Shown: positions 7,198-14,519, numbered from the stretch's first letter. The stretch: 28,490 nt of DNA from an uncultured Oscillospiraceae bacterium (GCA_910587465.1 CAJUMS010000031.1:1-28490), one strand, 5' to 3'. Numbers and translations: made by a program. The notes: a model not told the origin generated them from the letters alone.

Positions 7198-7474
7198 AAA
7201 GGAACAACATCAGTCCTTCGACCTCACACCTTTACGCTCCTATATATTAAGTTTCCGTTTTCATAATTTTCTAACAGGGGAATTTTTTTCGGCGTAACAA
7301 ACAAAAAACTTAAGCGCTGTTTATATAATAAAACAAAAAAATTACATGATAAGAAGGATTTTAACATTATGCGCTTATTATATTGACAAATTCTTTTTAA
7401 AAATTTATAATATAAGTATCTATAAAGTTTGGCTTTTACAAAAAACCGAACGATTAAATCATCGGAGAGATTAT
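7198..7474. other. AT-rich intergenic stretch without a gene
   Basis: Together with the fragment before it, this fills about 500 bp without an intact gene. It is markedly richer in A/T than the flanks. Apart from the promoter at 7383-7411 I see only short frames with poor codon patterns. Confidence 0.6.
7383..7411 (+). promoter_or_regulatory. Promoter of the BACON-domain gene
   Basis: TTGACA (7383-7388) and TATAAT (7406-7411) with 17-bp spacing lie about 60 bp before the start at 7475. It may also drive the downstream lipoprotein gene. Confidence 0.85.
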
Positions 7475-7850
7475 ATGAGTCTTTCAATTATGCCGCCAAG
7501 GTTGAATCTTAAAAGTGATGCAACAAGTTCAAGCTTTACTCTATCCGGAGTCAGGAACTATTCATGGACTGTTACAAGCAATGCATCTTGGTGTACAGTT
7601 ACCAGAGCAAGCAACACATCAATAAAAGTTTCTGTAACAAAAATACAGGCGTGGAACGTACAGCCACAATAACCGTTAAGCATGATACCGACACAGTAAC
7701 TGTTACGGTAACGCAAAATAAATCGGTTTATTATCAGCGTGACATGATACTTTTTTCTCTTCAGGAAACGTCTGACGGGTGTGCGATCACATGTGCCGCA
7801 ATGTGTATGAAGAAAACTTTGAAACAATTTCAAGAAGAGGGTCTTCCAAC
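7475..7850 (+). pseudogene. Frameshifted BACON-domain / C39-peptidase-like protein
   Basis: The first frame (7475-7672) gives a BACON-like beta-sandwich repeat: SWTVTSNASWCTVTRASNTS then IKVSVTK. The expected continuation NTGVERTATITVKHDTDTVT is in the -1 frame, so one A appears missing from the A5 run near 7640. After the BACON domain comes SLQETSDGCAITCAAMCMKK, which resembles the active-site segment of C39-like cysteine peptidases (Gly-Cys-Ala followed by a helix). The rest of that domain is absent: the lipoprotein gene begins within it and the frame stops at 7899. The start has GGAG 8-9 nt upstream and a consensus promoter. It is a truncated pseudogene or contains a sequencing error. BACON domains are typical of gut bacterial surface proteins; no signal peptide is visible here. 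Confidence 0.6.
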
Positions 7851-8723
7851 ATGTATAAAAAAATTACAGCGACAATCTCGGCGATACTTCTTTCGATAGC
7901 GCTTACCGCATGCAGTCCAATATACGATGAAAATTCTGACACGAGTGCTACGGACATCTCGACCATCGGGATCGTGCAAAGCACGTCGGAGAGTACCCCC
8001 GTTTCCTCGGAAACATTCGACGAAAGCAGTGCGGAATACGTTTCCGAGATATCCGAGCCGTCAATAACAATAGATCTAAACGGGCAGGACGACAAACTTT
8101 TCGGAACGCCGCGCTCCTCGAATATGCTTATCGAGTTCAACTACGAAAGCCTTTACAAGAGGATAAAAGACAATCTTAACGCAGACATGGCGTTGACGGA
8201 AACGTTGAACGAGATCGGGAACGATGAGGTCTCCGAGACGTTTTACAGAGCCGTTTCGCTGACAAACGCGTTTGTAAACCGCAATCTTACCGAATGGGAT
8301 ATCGACGAACCGGCGCGGATTGAAACCGACAGCGGCGTGTTCCACGAAAAGGGCGTAACTTATAGCAGCTTTTACAATGAGCTGTGCGGAGTTTTTGCCG
8401 AAGAATACATTCCGAAAATGACGGTATATCCGTTTTTCTGCTCGTATAACGGCGGAGTATGGCTCCAAAGCATCGGTATCTCAAAGGATACCTCTATTAT
8501 CCATACCGAGTATAACATAGTTGAAAATACTTCTTCCGCAGTCGAATTCGACACTGTGCATTACTGCATTGGAGAAAACGATATGGCGGCAGACTATGAT
8601 GAAACGAAAAAGAACGAATACGTTCAGAAAACGCTTTGCAACCGATTTGTGATGACAGAGGACGGTTGGAGAGCCGTTGAAGTCGCCGGTTTTTTCGGAG
8701 ACCGCTCGTCACTTGGAGAATAA
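7851..8723 (+). CDS. Hypothetical lipoprotein (290 aa)
   Basis: The protein begins with a lipoprotein signal: MYKK, a hydrophobic stretch, then lipobox LTAC with the lipidated Cys at residue 21. A Ser/Thr/Glu-rich linker follows to about residue 75, then a folded, Tyr- and Phe-rich domain. It is therefore predicted to be anchored on the outer face of the cytoplasmic membrane. I do not recognise the domain. I chose the internal ATG because GAGGG lies 9 nt upstream and the signal peptide starts there; a longer frame from 7779 reads through the preceding pseudogene out of phase. It lies directly behind the broken BACON gene and probably shares its promoter. A bidirectional terminator follows. 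Confidence 0.82.
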   Translation: MYKKITATISAILLSIALTACSPIYDENSDTSATDISTIGIVQSTSESTPVSSETFDESSAEYVSEISEPSITIDLNGQDDKLFGTPRSSNMLIEFNYESLYKRIKDNLNADMALTETLNEIGNDEVSETFYRAVSLTNAFVNRNLTEWDIDEPARIETDSGVFHEKGVTYSSFYNELCGVFAEEYIPKMTVYPFFCSYNGGVWLQSIGISKDTSIIHTEYNIVENTSSAVEFDTVHYCIGENDMAADYDETKKNEYVQKTLCNRFVMTEDGWRAVEVAGFFGDRSSLGE

Positions 8724-8726
8724 AAC

Positions 8727-8760
8727 AACAACGCGAAGGAACTTCCTCCGCGTTGTTTGT
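8727..8760. terminator. Bidirectional terminator between lipoprotein and kinase genes
   Basis: AACAACGCG pairs with CGCGTTGTT (9 bp) with further partial pairing inside (GGA/TCC). T-rich tails occur on both strands and the two flanking genes converge here. Confidence 0.75.
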
Positions 8761-9329
8761 TAATTTCTGGTGTCTAATACAAGGTCGCAGCGCTGAGCAA
8801 TTTTCAGCACGGCGAAGTATTTTTCCTCTAACGGTATCCAGCGCTCGCGGAACATAGCAAGCGCCTCCGTTCCGTTTCGTCGCTCTATCCGTTTTAACTG
8901 CTCATCGGGGTCAACGGTGAGAAAAACGCGCAGTCCGTAGAACTCCCACAATGTGGGGTGGCAACTGTACGAACCTTCGATTATCGTTACATCATTCGGC
9001 TTGATATGTAGTATCTCCTCCGCAAGCTCCATTCTCTTGCAGTCGAACGCACGATACGAAAACGTTCCACCGCGTTTGAGCGGCTCCATCACCTCGGCTC
9101 TCAGCCGTTCAAAGTCGATATTTCCGCCCGTGGTATTCAGCCGTTCCTCGGTGCGCTGTTCGAGCCGTAAAAAGAAGCTGTCGGTATGTATGACATTGCA
9201 GCCCGTCCGCTCTTTCAGATGTTCGGCAAGGGTGGTCTTTCCCGCGGCACAGCGTCCGTCTATTGCGGCGATCAGCGGCTTTTCGCGACACTCCATCTGT
9301 TCCATGATAACTGAAATGGCATTGTTCAT
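8760..9329 (-). CDS. Uridine kinase-like P-loop protein
   Basis: This 189-aa cytoplasmic protein has a Walker A loop GRCAAGKTT (about 25-33), a following VIHTDSFFLR segment with the Asp typical of nucleoside and pantothenate kinase-like folds, a FDCKRMEL substrate region, the strand VTIIEGSYSCH, and a late LID-like arginine segment RIERRNGTEA. It fits the uridine kinase/phosphoribulokinase superfamily, but the real substrate is not determined. The upstream ECF gene ends within its first codons (ATGA overlap), so the two are translationally coupled. Of two nearby ATGs I favour the second, which has GAGGG 6 nt upstream; the first, at 9335, abuts the binding site. Confidence 0.85.
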   Translation of the reverse strand: MNNAISVIMEQMECREKPLIAAIDGRCAAGKTTLAEHLKERTGCNVIHTDSFFLRLEQRTEERLNTTGGNIDFERLRAEVMEPLKRGGTFSYRAFDCKRMELAEEILHIKPNDVTIIEGSYSCHPTLWEFYGLRVFLTVDPDEQLKRIERRNGTEALAMFRERWIPLEEKYFAVLKIAQRCDLVLDTRN

Positions 9330-9331
9330 AA

Positions 9332-9934
9332 TCATCCCTCGGTGTTGTCGGCGGTCTTTTTGTGATGCTTCGAAAACTTTACAAGACCCGTTTTGTTAAG
9401 CACAAGCATCATGACGGGAATAAATATAAGCTGTAAAATTATTCCCGGGAGCGCCTTAGTAAACGCGCCCGCGATAAACATCTGCCATGTAAAGCCGTTC
9501 TCGCCGAGACCAAGCAGGCAGACCTCCGCTATCCCCCACACAACACGCCCCGCGATCATCGCTATTATCATACTGCGGTAAAGCGAAACAATGCATTTCC
9601 AACGCGAACGCGAATACAACAACCCGACGATAAGCCCGTATGTCGCTAGCTCAAACGCCATGGCGATAGCATCGGGGTACATTATGGGACGCCCGAACAG
9701 CATAGAGCGCATCAGCGGCATCACAAATCCCACGCCAAATCCGTATTTCCAACCGCATATCAGTCCGCACATAATAACGGGAATGTGCATGGGCAGCAGC
9801 ATATTTCCAATCTGCTTTATCTGCCCCGTCAAAAACGGCAGCAACAATCCTACCGCAAGGAACATCGCCGCAAGCGTCAAATTCATCACGGGTTTTATTT
9901 TTGTTGTCTTATCTGTTTTATCCATTTTGTCCAT
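9332..9934 (-). CDS. ECF transporter S component
   Basis: This 200-aa integral membrane protein has about five or six hydrophobic segments and fits the substrate-binding S component of energy-coupling factor vitamin importers. The segment LLPMHIPVIMCGLICGWKYG followed by GFVMPLMRSML is characteristic of that family. It would need the shared EcfA/EcfA'/EcfT module encoded elsewhere. The substrate is not recognisable, and I found no thiamine, folate or cobalamin riboswitch core upstream. It starts at ATG with GGAG 8 nt upstream and overlaps the kinase-like gene by an ATGA junction, suggesting the kinase may trap the imported compound by phosphorylation (inference). Confidence 0.85.
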   Translation of the reverse strand: MDKMDKTDKTTKIKPVMNLTLAAMFLAVGLLLPFLTGQIKQIGNMLLPMHIPVIMCGLICGWKYGFGVGFVMPLMRSMLFGRPIMYPDAIAMAFELATYGLIVGLLYSRSRWKCIVSLYRSMIIAMIAGRVVWGIAEVCLLGLGENGFTWQMFIAGAFTKALPGIILQLIFIPVMMLVLNKTGLVKFSKHHKKTADNTEG

Positions 9935-9946
9935 TTATATATCTCC

Positions 9947-10103
9947 TTATTGATCTACCGAACCAAGCTGTACTCCCTGCTGCCGAAACCTGCCGAAATA
10001 ATTCCTGACAGCGCTGCCAAAGTCCTCCATAGCGTGACCCATGAAGCGGGAGGCACAAGATAACAATCATAGTCGCAGGCAGTACCGATAATCTTTTTTT
10101 CAT
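9947..10103 (-). pseudogene. Possible decayed small secreted or lipoprotein ORF
   Basis: From an ATG at 10103 the frame reads MKKRLSVLPATMIVILC, a signal-peptide-like start, but continues poorly. The neighbouring frame then gives ASRFMGHAMEDFGSAVRNYF and GRFRQQGVQLGSVDQ with a TAA at 9947-9949, right before the ECF gene's binding site. A two-base loss (TGCGCC to TGCC) would join them. The family is unknown and no clear binding site is seen for the ATG. Apart from this, the 285-bp gap 9935-10219 holds only weak promoter-like A/T boxes near 10130-10150. Confidence 0.35.
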
Positions 10104-10219
10104 TGTCTGCCGCCACTCCGTAATGTTTTTATAATACTTATTATAATGGAAATGGGAGTTTTTTGGAAGAAACATTTGGTTAATAGATCTGCACCTAAAG
10201 GTTGAAGCGTCGCATTGTC

Positions 10220-10903
10220 TTAATCCCGTTCGTTCTGCCGTTTGTATATTTTTGACCAGTTCACAAAACCGTAAATGTCATTAACCAAAAAGATAATAAA
10301 GCATACTATCACAGAGATGTATGATGTGTTTTCCATTGCTGCGAGCATCCACAGCACTATCAGCACTAGGTCGTTGGCGGCGTATGCCAGCGCGAAAAAC
10401 GCACACCGCCGAAACGTCAGATATACCGCGAGGAAGCTGGTCGCCACCGAGAGTGTGCTCGGGAGCAGATTTGCCGTGCCAAACGCTTTCAGGATAAAGT
10501 AAAACCCAACCGTCACCACCGCCGACAGCGCGAACATCAAAGCTGCCTCACGGCGATTGATACGATTCGCCTTTACCTCCGAACGGTTTCCTCCGTAAGG
10601 GTTTCTCAGCCACGATATCAGAGCGAAAACCGACATAGGAGCAGTCATTCCGAGGTATGTTATCATCTCTCCGTAGTACGCGAAATTGAACGATATTATC
10701 CCGTACAGCACGCTGAAAACGACTATCAGCGCCTGTCCAACGGGATTACCCTTTGCGTTGAATATCAGCGACGTCACGCCAACGAGAGATGCGGCGAGCG
10801 TGAGATAATTCCCTTTGTCGAACATCAGGAACGCCGCGGCTATCAGCAGGACGGATACGCACCACAGCGACATCTCCGCCTTTGTAAAATAATGCTTTTT
10901 CAT
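10220..10903 (-). CDS. pnuC: PnuC-family nicotinamide riboside/mononucleotide transporter
   Basis: This 227-aa membrane protein has about seven hydrophobic helices and the PnuC layout, ending in AANDLVLIVLWMLAA followed by IIFLVNDIYGFVNW, where the Asn/Trp pair is a family hallmark. PnuC proteins let NAD precursors (nicotinamide riboside) diffuse in, with trapping by cytoplasmic phosphorylation; relatives carry thiamine or riboflavin, so the substrate is likely but not certain. The start is the ATG with GGAGG 6 nt upstream; a longer frame would run into a terminator hairpin. The leader contains that hairpin and a short ORF, suggesting attenuation. The gene is divergent from the TIR-domain gene. 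Confidence 0.9.
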   Translation of the reverse strand: MKKHYFTKAEMSLWCVSVLLIAAAFLMFDKGNYLTLAASLVGVTSLIFNAKGNPVGQALIVVFSVLYGIISFNFAYYGEMITYLGMTAPMSVFALISWLRNPYGGNRSEVKANRINRREAALMFALSAVVTVGFYFILKAFGTANLLPSTLSVATSFLAVYLTFRRCAFFALAYAANDLVLIVLWMLAAMENTSYISVIVCFIIFLVNDIYGFVNWSKIYKRQNERD

Positions 10904-10914
10904 AAACGACCTCC

Positions 10915-10969
10915 AAAAACAAAGCGCCATACGCACATCTTCAAAGACCTAACAATGTGCGTATGGCGC
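10915..10969 (-). terminator. Terminator hairpin in the pnuC leader
   Basis: GCGCCATACGCACAT and ATGTGCGTATGGCGC form a perfect 15-bp stem with a 16-nt loop. On the minus strand it is followed by a T-rich tail (three T, G, five T) and then the pnuC binding site. It lies between promoter and gene, so it must be conditional or leaky. Confidence 0.75.
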
Positions 10970-10996
10970 ATATCCGCCGTTACCCGGTGGCAACAT
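10949..10996 (-). CDS. Possible 15-aa leader peptide of pnuC
   Basis: The frame reads MLPPGNGGYAPYAHC and stops with TAG in the loop of the terminator hairpin. Translation to the end would open the 5' arm of that hairpin. It begins only about 7 nt after the predicted transcription start and has no Shine-Dalgarno sequence, so translation would have to be essentially leaderless. It is rich in Gly, Pro, Tyr and Ala. It may be chance. Confidence 0.28.
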   Translation of the reverse strand: MLPPGNGGYAPYAHC

Positions 10997-11009
10997 TTTT
11001 ATCGTGGAT

Positions 11010-11038
11010 ATTATAGCATATTTTACCTTGTTTGTCAA
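11010..11038 (-). promoter_or_regulatory. Promoter of pnuC
   Basis: On the minus strand TTGACA (11038-11033) and TATAAT (11015-11010) have 17-bp spacing. The -10 region shares the string AATATGCTATAAT with the glmM promoter. It stands back to back with the TIR gene promoter, 20 bp apart. Confidence 0.87.
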
Positions 11039-11057
11039 GAGGGGGAGTGAAAATCTA

Positions 11058-11087
11058 TTGACAAGCTCTTTCAATATATGGAATAAT
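11058..11087 (+). promoter_or_regulatory. Probable promoter of the TIR-domain gene
   Basis: A perfect TTGACA (11058-11063) is followed after 18 bp by AATAAT (11082-11087), five of six matches to the -10 consensus, 37 bp before the ATG. It is weaker than the divergent pnuC promoter. Confidence 0.6.
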
Positions 11088-11123
11088 TGATATATAAATA
11101 ACAAAAGCCTTTCGGAGGTAAAT

Positions 11124-12356
11124 ATGGCAATTTTCAAAAGCAAAATGTGCAACGGCAACCTCAACGTTATTGGGGGCAACACCGTCTGCGAGTGCGATTA
11201 CTGCGGAACACTGCAGACAGTGCCGTCGGACAGCGGAGAGAAGAAGGTCAACCTTTTCAACCGCGCGAACCGCCTGAGGAGCGACTGCGAATTCGATAAG
11301 GCGGCGGGCATTTACGAGAACATTGTCGCCGAATTCCCCGAGGAGGCGGAGGCGTTCTGGGGACCGTGCCTATGCAAATTCGGCATTGAATACGTCGACG
11401 ACCCCGCAACAGGCAAAAAACTCCCGACCTGCCGCAGAACAGCGTTTGACAGTATTTTCGAGGACGCGGATTTTGAACGTGCCTGTGCCTGTGCCGACAG
11501 CGCCGTACTCACTGTCTACCGCGCCGAGACGAGAGAGATAGACCGTCTGCAAAAGGGTATCCTCGAAATAGCGCGGAACGAGGAGCCGTTTGATATCTTC
11601 ATAAGCTATAAGGAGACCGCCGAGGGCGGCCAGCGCACAAAGGACTCCGTACTGGCGCAGGACATCTACGACGAACTGACCGCGAAGGGCTACAAGGTTT
11701 TCTTTTCGAGGATAACACTTGAGGATATTCTTGGCAAGGATTACGAGCCGTACATATTTGCCGCGCTCAATTCCGCGAAGATAATGCTCGCTGTCGGAAC
11801 AAGCTTTGAGAACTTCAATTCGGTATGGGTAAAGAACGAGTGGAGCATATTTCTCACACTGATGAAAAACGACAGGAGCAGAACGCTGATACCATGCTAC
11901 TGCGACATTGACCCTTATGATATTCCTTCCGAATTCAAGCATCTTCAGGGGCAGGATATGAGCAAGGTCGGATTTTTGCAGGATCTGGTACGCGGTATCG
12001 GGAAGATAATCCCTAAGGGAGGTGCGCAGGGCGGTGCTCCAACCGTTGTGCAGGTCAGCGGAAAACAGGCTGTCGAGCCTCTGCTCGAGCGCGCGTTTAT
12101 GTTCCTCGGCAGCAACGAATGGGAGAATGCCAATCAGTACTGCGAAAAGGTTCTAGATCTTGATCCGAAATGCGGCAGAGCGTATCTCGGAAAGCTGCTT
12201 TCGGAATTCAACTGCCGCCGCGAGGAGGAGCTCGGCAATCTGAGCATAGATATCACCGCTTCCCCTAACTACAAAAACGCTGTGCATTTCGGCATCGACC
12301 TTGAGAGCTGTCTACAACAGTGCTTGCAAGCTGCTTGCGGAGGGCGGGAGCTATGA
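11124..12356 (+). CDS. TIR-domain protein with N-terminal zinc ribbon (5' part of a frameshifted gene)
   Basis: The 410-aa product has an N-terminal zinc-ribbon-like motif (Cys9, then Cys22-x-Cys24-xx-Cys27), a helical TPR-like region at about 42-150, a TIR domain at about 154-290 beginning EPFDIFISYKE and containing FFSRITLEDILGKDYEPY, then another TPR-like stretch (AFMFLGSNEWENANQYCEKV). TIR domains act as scaffolds or NAD-cleaving enzymes; Glu200 or Glu208 are candidates for the catalytic position, unproven. The ATG has GGAGG 5 nt upstream. The stop at 12356 is premature: sense coding switches to the +1 frame near 12306 and back near 12371, and the same frame continues to 13139. The intact gene would encode about 672 aa. 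Confidence 0.85.
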   Translation: MAIFKSKMCNGNLNVIGGNTVCECDYCGTLQTVPSDSGEKKVNLFNRANRLRSDCEFDKAAGIYENIVAEFPEEAEAFWGPCLCKFGIEYVDDPATGKKLPTCRRTAFDSIFEDADFERACACADSAVLTVYRAETREIDRLQKGILEIARNEEPFDIFISYKETAEGGQRTKDSVLAQDIYDELTAKGYKVFFSRITLEDILGKDYEPYIFAALNSAKIMLAVGTSFENFNSVWVKNEWSIFLTLMKNDRSRTLIPCYCDIDPYDIPSEFKHLQGQDMSKVGFLQDLVRGIGKIIPKGGAQGGAPTVVQVSGKQAVEPLLERAFMFLGSNEWENANQYCEKVLDLDPKCGRAYLGKLLSEFNCRREEELGNLSIDITASPNYKNAVHFGIDLESCLQQCLQAACGGREL

Positions 12357-12371
12357 GAGCCTTACACAGGC

Positions 12372-13139
12372 GAGAACATATTTGAACGCGTAGCACGCTA
12401 TGGCGACAGTACGGAAAAGCTGGAAGAGTGCACCGAAAAGCTTGCCGAAGCTGACAAGCTGACCGAGAGCTTCCGCGACATATTCAGAAGCTACGACGCG
12501 TCAACGGAGCGCACAAACGCAATGGCGCTCAACAAAGTTCTCGACGCGTCGGAAAACATAAAGAAAACCTACCCTAATTTCAGCGATAACGAAGTACCGC
12601 AGCCATGGAGACCTACGCTGTTGAACGTGTGGCTGATACCGCTTGGTATCGGGCTTATTGCGTTCGGCATTTGTGTACTTTTAGCGGAGCGCTCCTCCGA
12701 TAATTTGGTCCTGTCGCTTATCGCGCTCGGGTCACCGTTTGTGTCTATGATCATCGCCTGTATCGCAAACAGCATCGCAAGAGACTGTTTTTCGGGCGGA
12801 TATTTCGGCGGGATAGTAGCTTTGAGCATAGGATATACGGTAGCGTTAAGCATAGTGCTGTCGATAATCGAGAAAAACATCGGCATGGATATGACCTCGT
12901 TCTGGGCAATTGCCGCGGGATTGTTGCTCATTGCGATAGCGGCACTGACAATCGCGCTGTACTGCGGAAAGTCCTCCAAGATACGGCATTTCTTCCGCGA
13001 TAACAAACGGCTTGAAAAGCTGCTTGATGAGATGAAGTATGCGCGTGAAAACGATATTGCGGAGGCGTTCGCGAATAAGGAGATGACCAAGGAGCTTATC
13101 AGCGATTGTCTTGTTATGGAGCAGAAGTCATATAAATAA
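12372..13139 (+). pseudogene. 3' part of the TIR gene: coiled region and four membrane helices
   Basis: This reading continues in the same frame as the upstream TIR ORF after its TGA. It begins ENIFERVARYGDSTEKLEEC, a TPR/coiled region, and then has about four hydrophobic helices (roughly 12618-12970), ending in a basic, helical tail. It would anchor the intact protein in the membrane. If translated separately, the ATG at 12522 is a possible start, with GGAG at a long distance. Missing sequence between the halves lies in the +1 frame (AVYNSACKLLAEGGSYESLT), so one inserted base (extra A near 12306) and one lost base (G near 12371) explain the break. A good terminator follows the stop. Confidence 0.7.
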
Positions 13140-13152
13140 TTAAAAATCAAGC

Positions 13153-13176
13153 GCGGACTGTTGTCCGCTCTTTTTT
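13153..13176 (+). terminator. Terminator after the TIR gene
   Basis: GCGGAC/GTCCGC form a stem with a 4-nt loop, followed two bases later by six T. The MATE gene converges from the other side and its stop codon lies in the T-run. Confidence 0.8.
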
Positions 13177-14509
13177 AATAACCATACTTTTTCTTTTTCG
13201 CGATTATGAATATTATCGTGATCATAAACGCAGCAAGCTCGGCGACCACTACTGAAGCCCATATGCCGTCTACCTTGAGTATCAGCGGCAAAAGCAGCAC
13301 CGCCGAGATCTGAAACACCAGCGTCCGCAAAAACGATATCAGCGCGGAGATAAGTCCGTTGTTGAGCGCGGTGAACATCGACGAGCCGAAAATGCTCACC
13401 CCCGCGAACAGGAACGAGAACGAAAATATCCTGAACCCGCGCACCGTTAGCTTAAGCAGCTCTGCGTCGTAACCGACGAATATCCCCGCGAGCGGCGCGG
13501 CAAACAGCTGCGAAGCGGCGAGCATTGCAATCGATACGCAGCCGATTATCATGAAGCTTTTTTGGCGCAGACTTTTCAGCTCGTCGGTGTTCTGTGCGCC
13601 GAAATGGAAACCGATAACGGGCGCAGTGCCTATGCTGTAACCGATGAAGATCGCGAGAAATACAAGATTTACATACATCATGACGCCGTATGCCGCCACC
13701 CCATCGTTGCCCGCGAAATGCTTCAGCTGCGAGTTGTACAGCATATTGACGACCGACATCGAGCTTTGCGAAACGAATTCAGACGAACCGTTCGAGCACG
13801 CCTTGCCAATTGCGCGGAGGTCGAAGTCCGCTTTGCCGAGACGGAGCTGGCTCGTGTTTTGGCGGAAAAAGTACACGAGCGGAACGCCACCGCCGACCAC
13901 CTGGCTCAGCGCTGTCGCCAATGCCGCGCCCGCGATGCCCCAATTGAACACCCACATAAACAGCGCGTCCAGTATCATATTCAGCACACCCGACGCAATC
14001 GTCACAGCAAGCCCGAGCTTCGGCTTTTCGGCGGTGATAAACAGGCTCTGAAACTCCATTTGCAGCATAAACATCGGCATTGCCGAGACGACTATCCGAC
14101 CGTATATCACGCAGTTTTCCAGCAGCTCGCCGTCTGCCCCGAGCGCCGCGGCAATGACGGGCATAAGCACAAACCCCGCCACGGCGAGCACAACGCCCAG
14201 TCCCGCCGAAACGTAGACCAGCAGCGAAAACATACTATTCGCCTTCTCGCGTTTGCCCTCTCCGAGGGTCTTTGACACCAACGCGCTGCCTCCCGCGCCA
14301 AACATAAAGCCCACCGAGCCCGTTATCATAAGCACGGGCATTATAAAATTGACGGCGGTGAACTCGGCTTTTCCGACAATATTCGACACAAAAAGCCCGT
14401 CGACCACGCCGTATATCGACGTAAATATCATCATAGCTATCGACGGCAGAGTAAAACGGATAAGCTTGCCGTAGTCGAAATGCTCCGATAACGCTATTTC
14501 TTTCTTCAT
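13175..14509 (-). CDS. MATE family efflux transporter
   Basis: This 444-aa protein has twelve predicted membrane helices in two similar halves, as in multidrug and toxic compound extrusion pumps driven by Na+ or H+. The first helix region (FTLPSIAMMIFTSIYGVVDG then LFVSNIVG) is typical of the MepA-like branch, as is GAGGSALVSKTLGEGKREKA. It starts at ATG with GAGG about 7 nt upstream. It lies 10 bp after a marR-type gene and shares its promoter and operator, so export is probably induced when the regulator binds a toxic ligand. The substrate is unknown. Confidence 0.93.
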   Translation of the reverse strand: MKKEIALSEHFDYGKLIRFTLPSIAMMIFTSIYGVVDGLFVSNIVGKAEFTAVNFIMPVLMITGSVGFMFGAGGSALVSKTLGEGKREKANSMFSLLVYVSAGLGVVLAVAGFVLMPVIAAALGADGELLENCVIYGRIVVSAMPMFMLQMEFQSLFITAEKPKLGLAVTIASGVLNMILDALFMWVFNWGIAGAALATALSQVVGGGVPLVYFFRQNTSQLRLGKADFDLRAIGKACSNGSSEFVSQSSMSVVNMLYNSQLKHFAGNDGVAAYGVMMYVNLVFLAIFIGYSIGTAPVIGFHFGAQNTDELKSLRQKSFMIIGCVSIAMLAASQLFAAPLAGIFVGYDAELLKLTVRGFRIFSFSFLFAGVSIFGSSMFTALNNGLISALISFLRTLVFQISAVLLLPLILKVDGIWASVVVAELAAFMITIIFIIAKKKKYGY

Positions 14510-14519
14510 ATTTCACCTC

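Larger units (their letters stand above)
10904..11003 (-). promoter_or_regulatory. Regulatory leader of pnuC
   Basis: The transcript of about 100 nt begins with a short stem GTTGCC/GGTAAC (one G-U pair, loop ACCG), then the 15-bp terminator hairpin. A 15-codon frame spans the first stem and the 5' arm of the hairpin. It does not show the conserved core of TPP or FMN riboswitches, which control some PnuC relatives. I cannot judge a match to the NAD-sensing RNA classes by eye. Confidence 0.5.

Noticed and set aside
7224..7487. Minus-strand ORF of 87 aa rich in Lys, Leu, Phe and Tyr
   Set aside because: It arises from AT-rich intergenic DNA, covers a strong plus-strand promoter and has no binding site.
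7630..7645. Programmed -1 frameshift in the BACON gene
   Set aside because: The A5 run has no canonical slippery heptamer in frame, I see no stimulatory stem after it, and the downstream domain is truncated anyway.
10904..11003. TPP or FMN riboswitch upstream of the PnuC-type gene
   Set aside because: The conserved TPP elements and the FMN core are not present; the leader is too short and dominated by one hairpin.
12356..12372. Selenocysteine read-through at the TGA in the TIR gene
   Set aside because: The sequence just before the TGA is out of phase with the protein-like frame, so two indels explain the break better; no SECIS-type stem was noted.
13562..14275. Plus-strand ORF of 237 aa
   Set aside because: It is antisense to the MATE gene and is His/Arg-rich without hydrophobic or domain structure.
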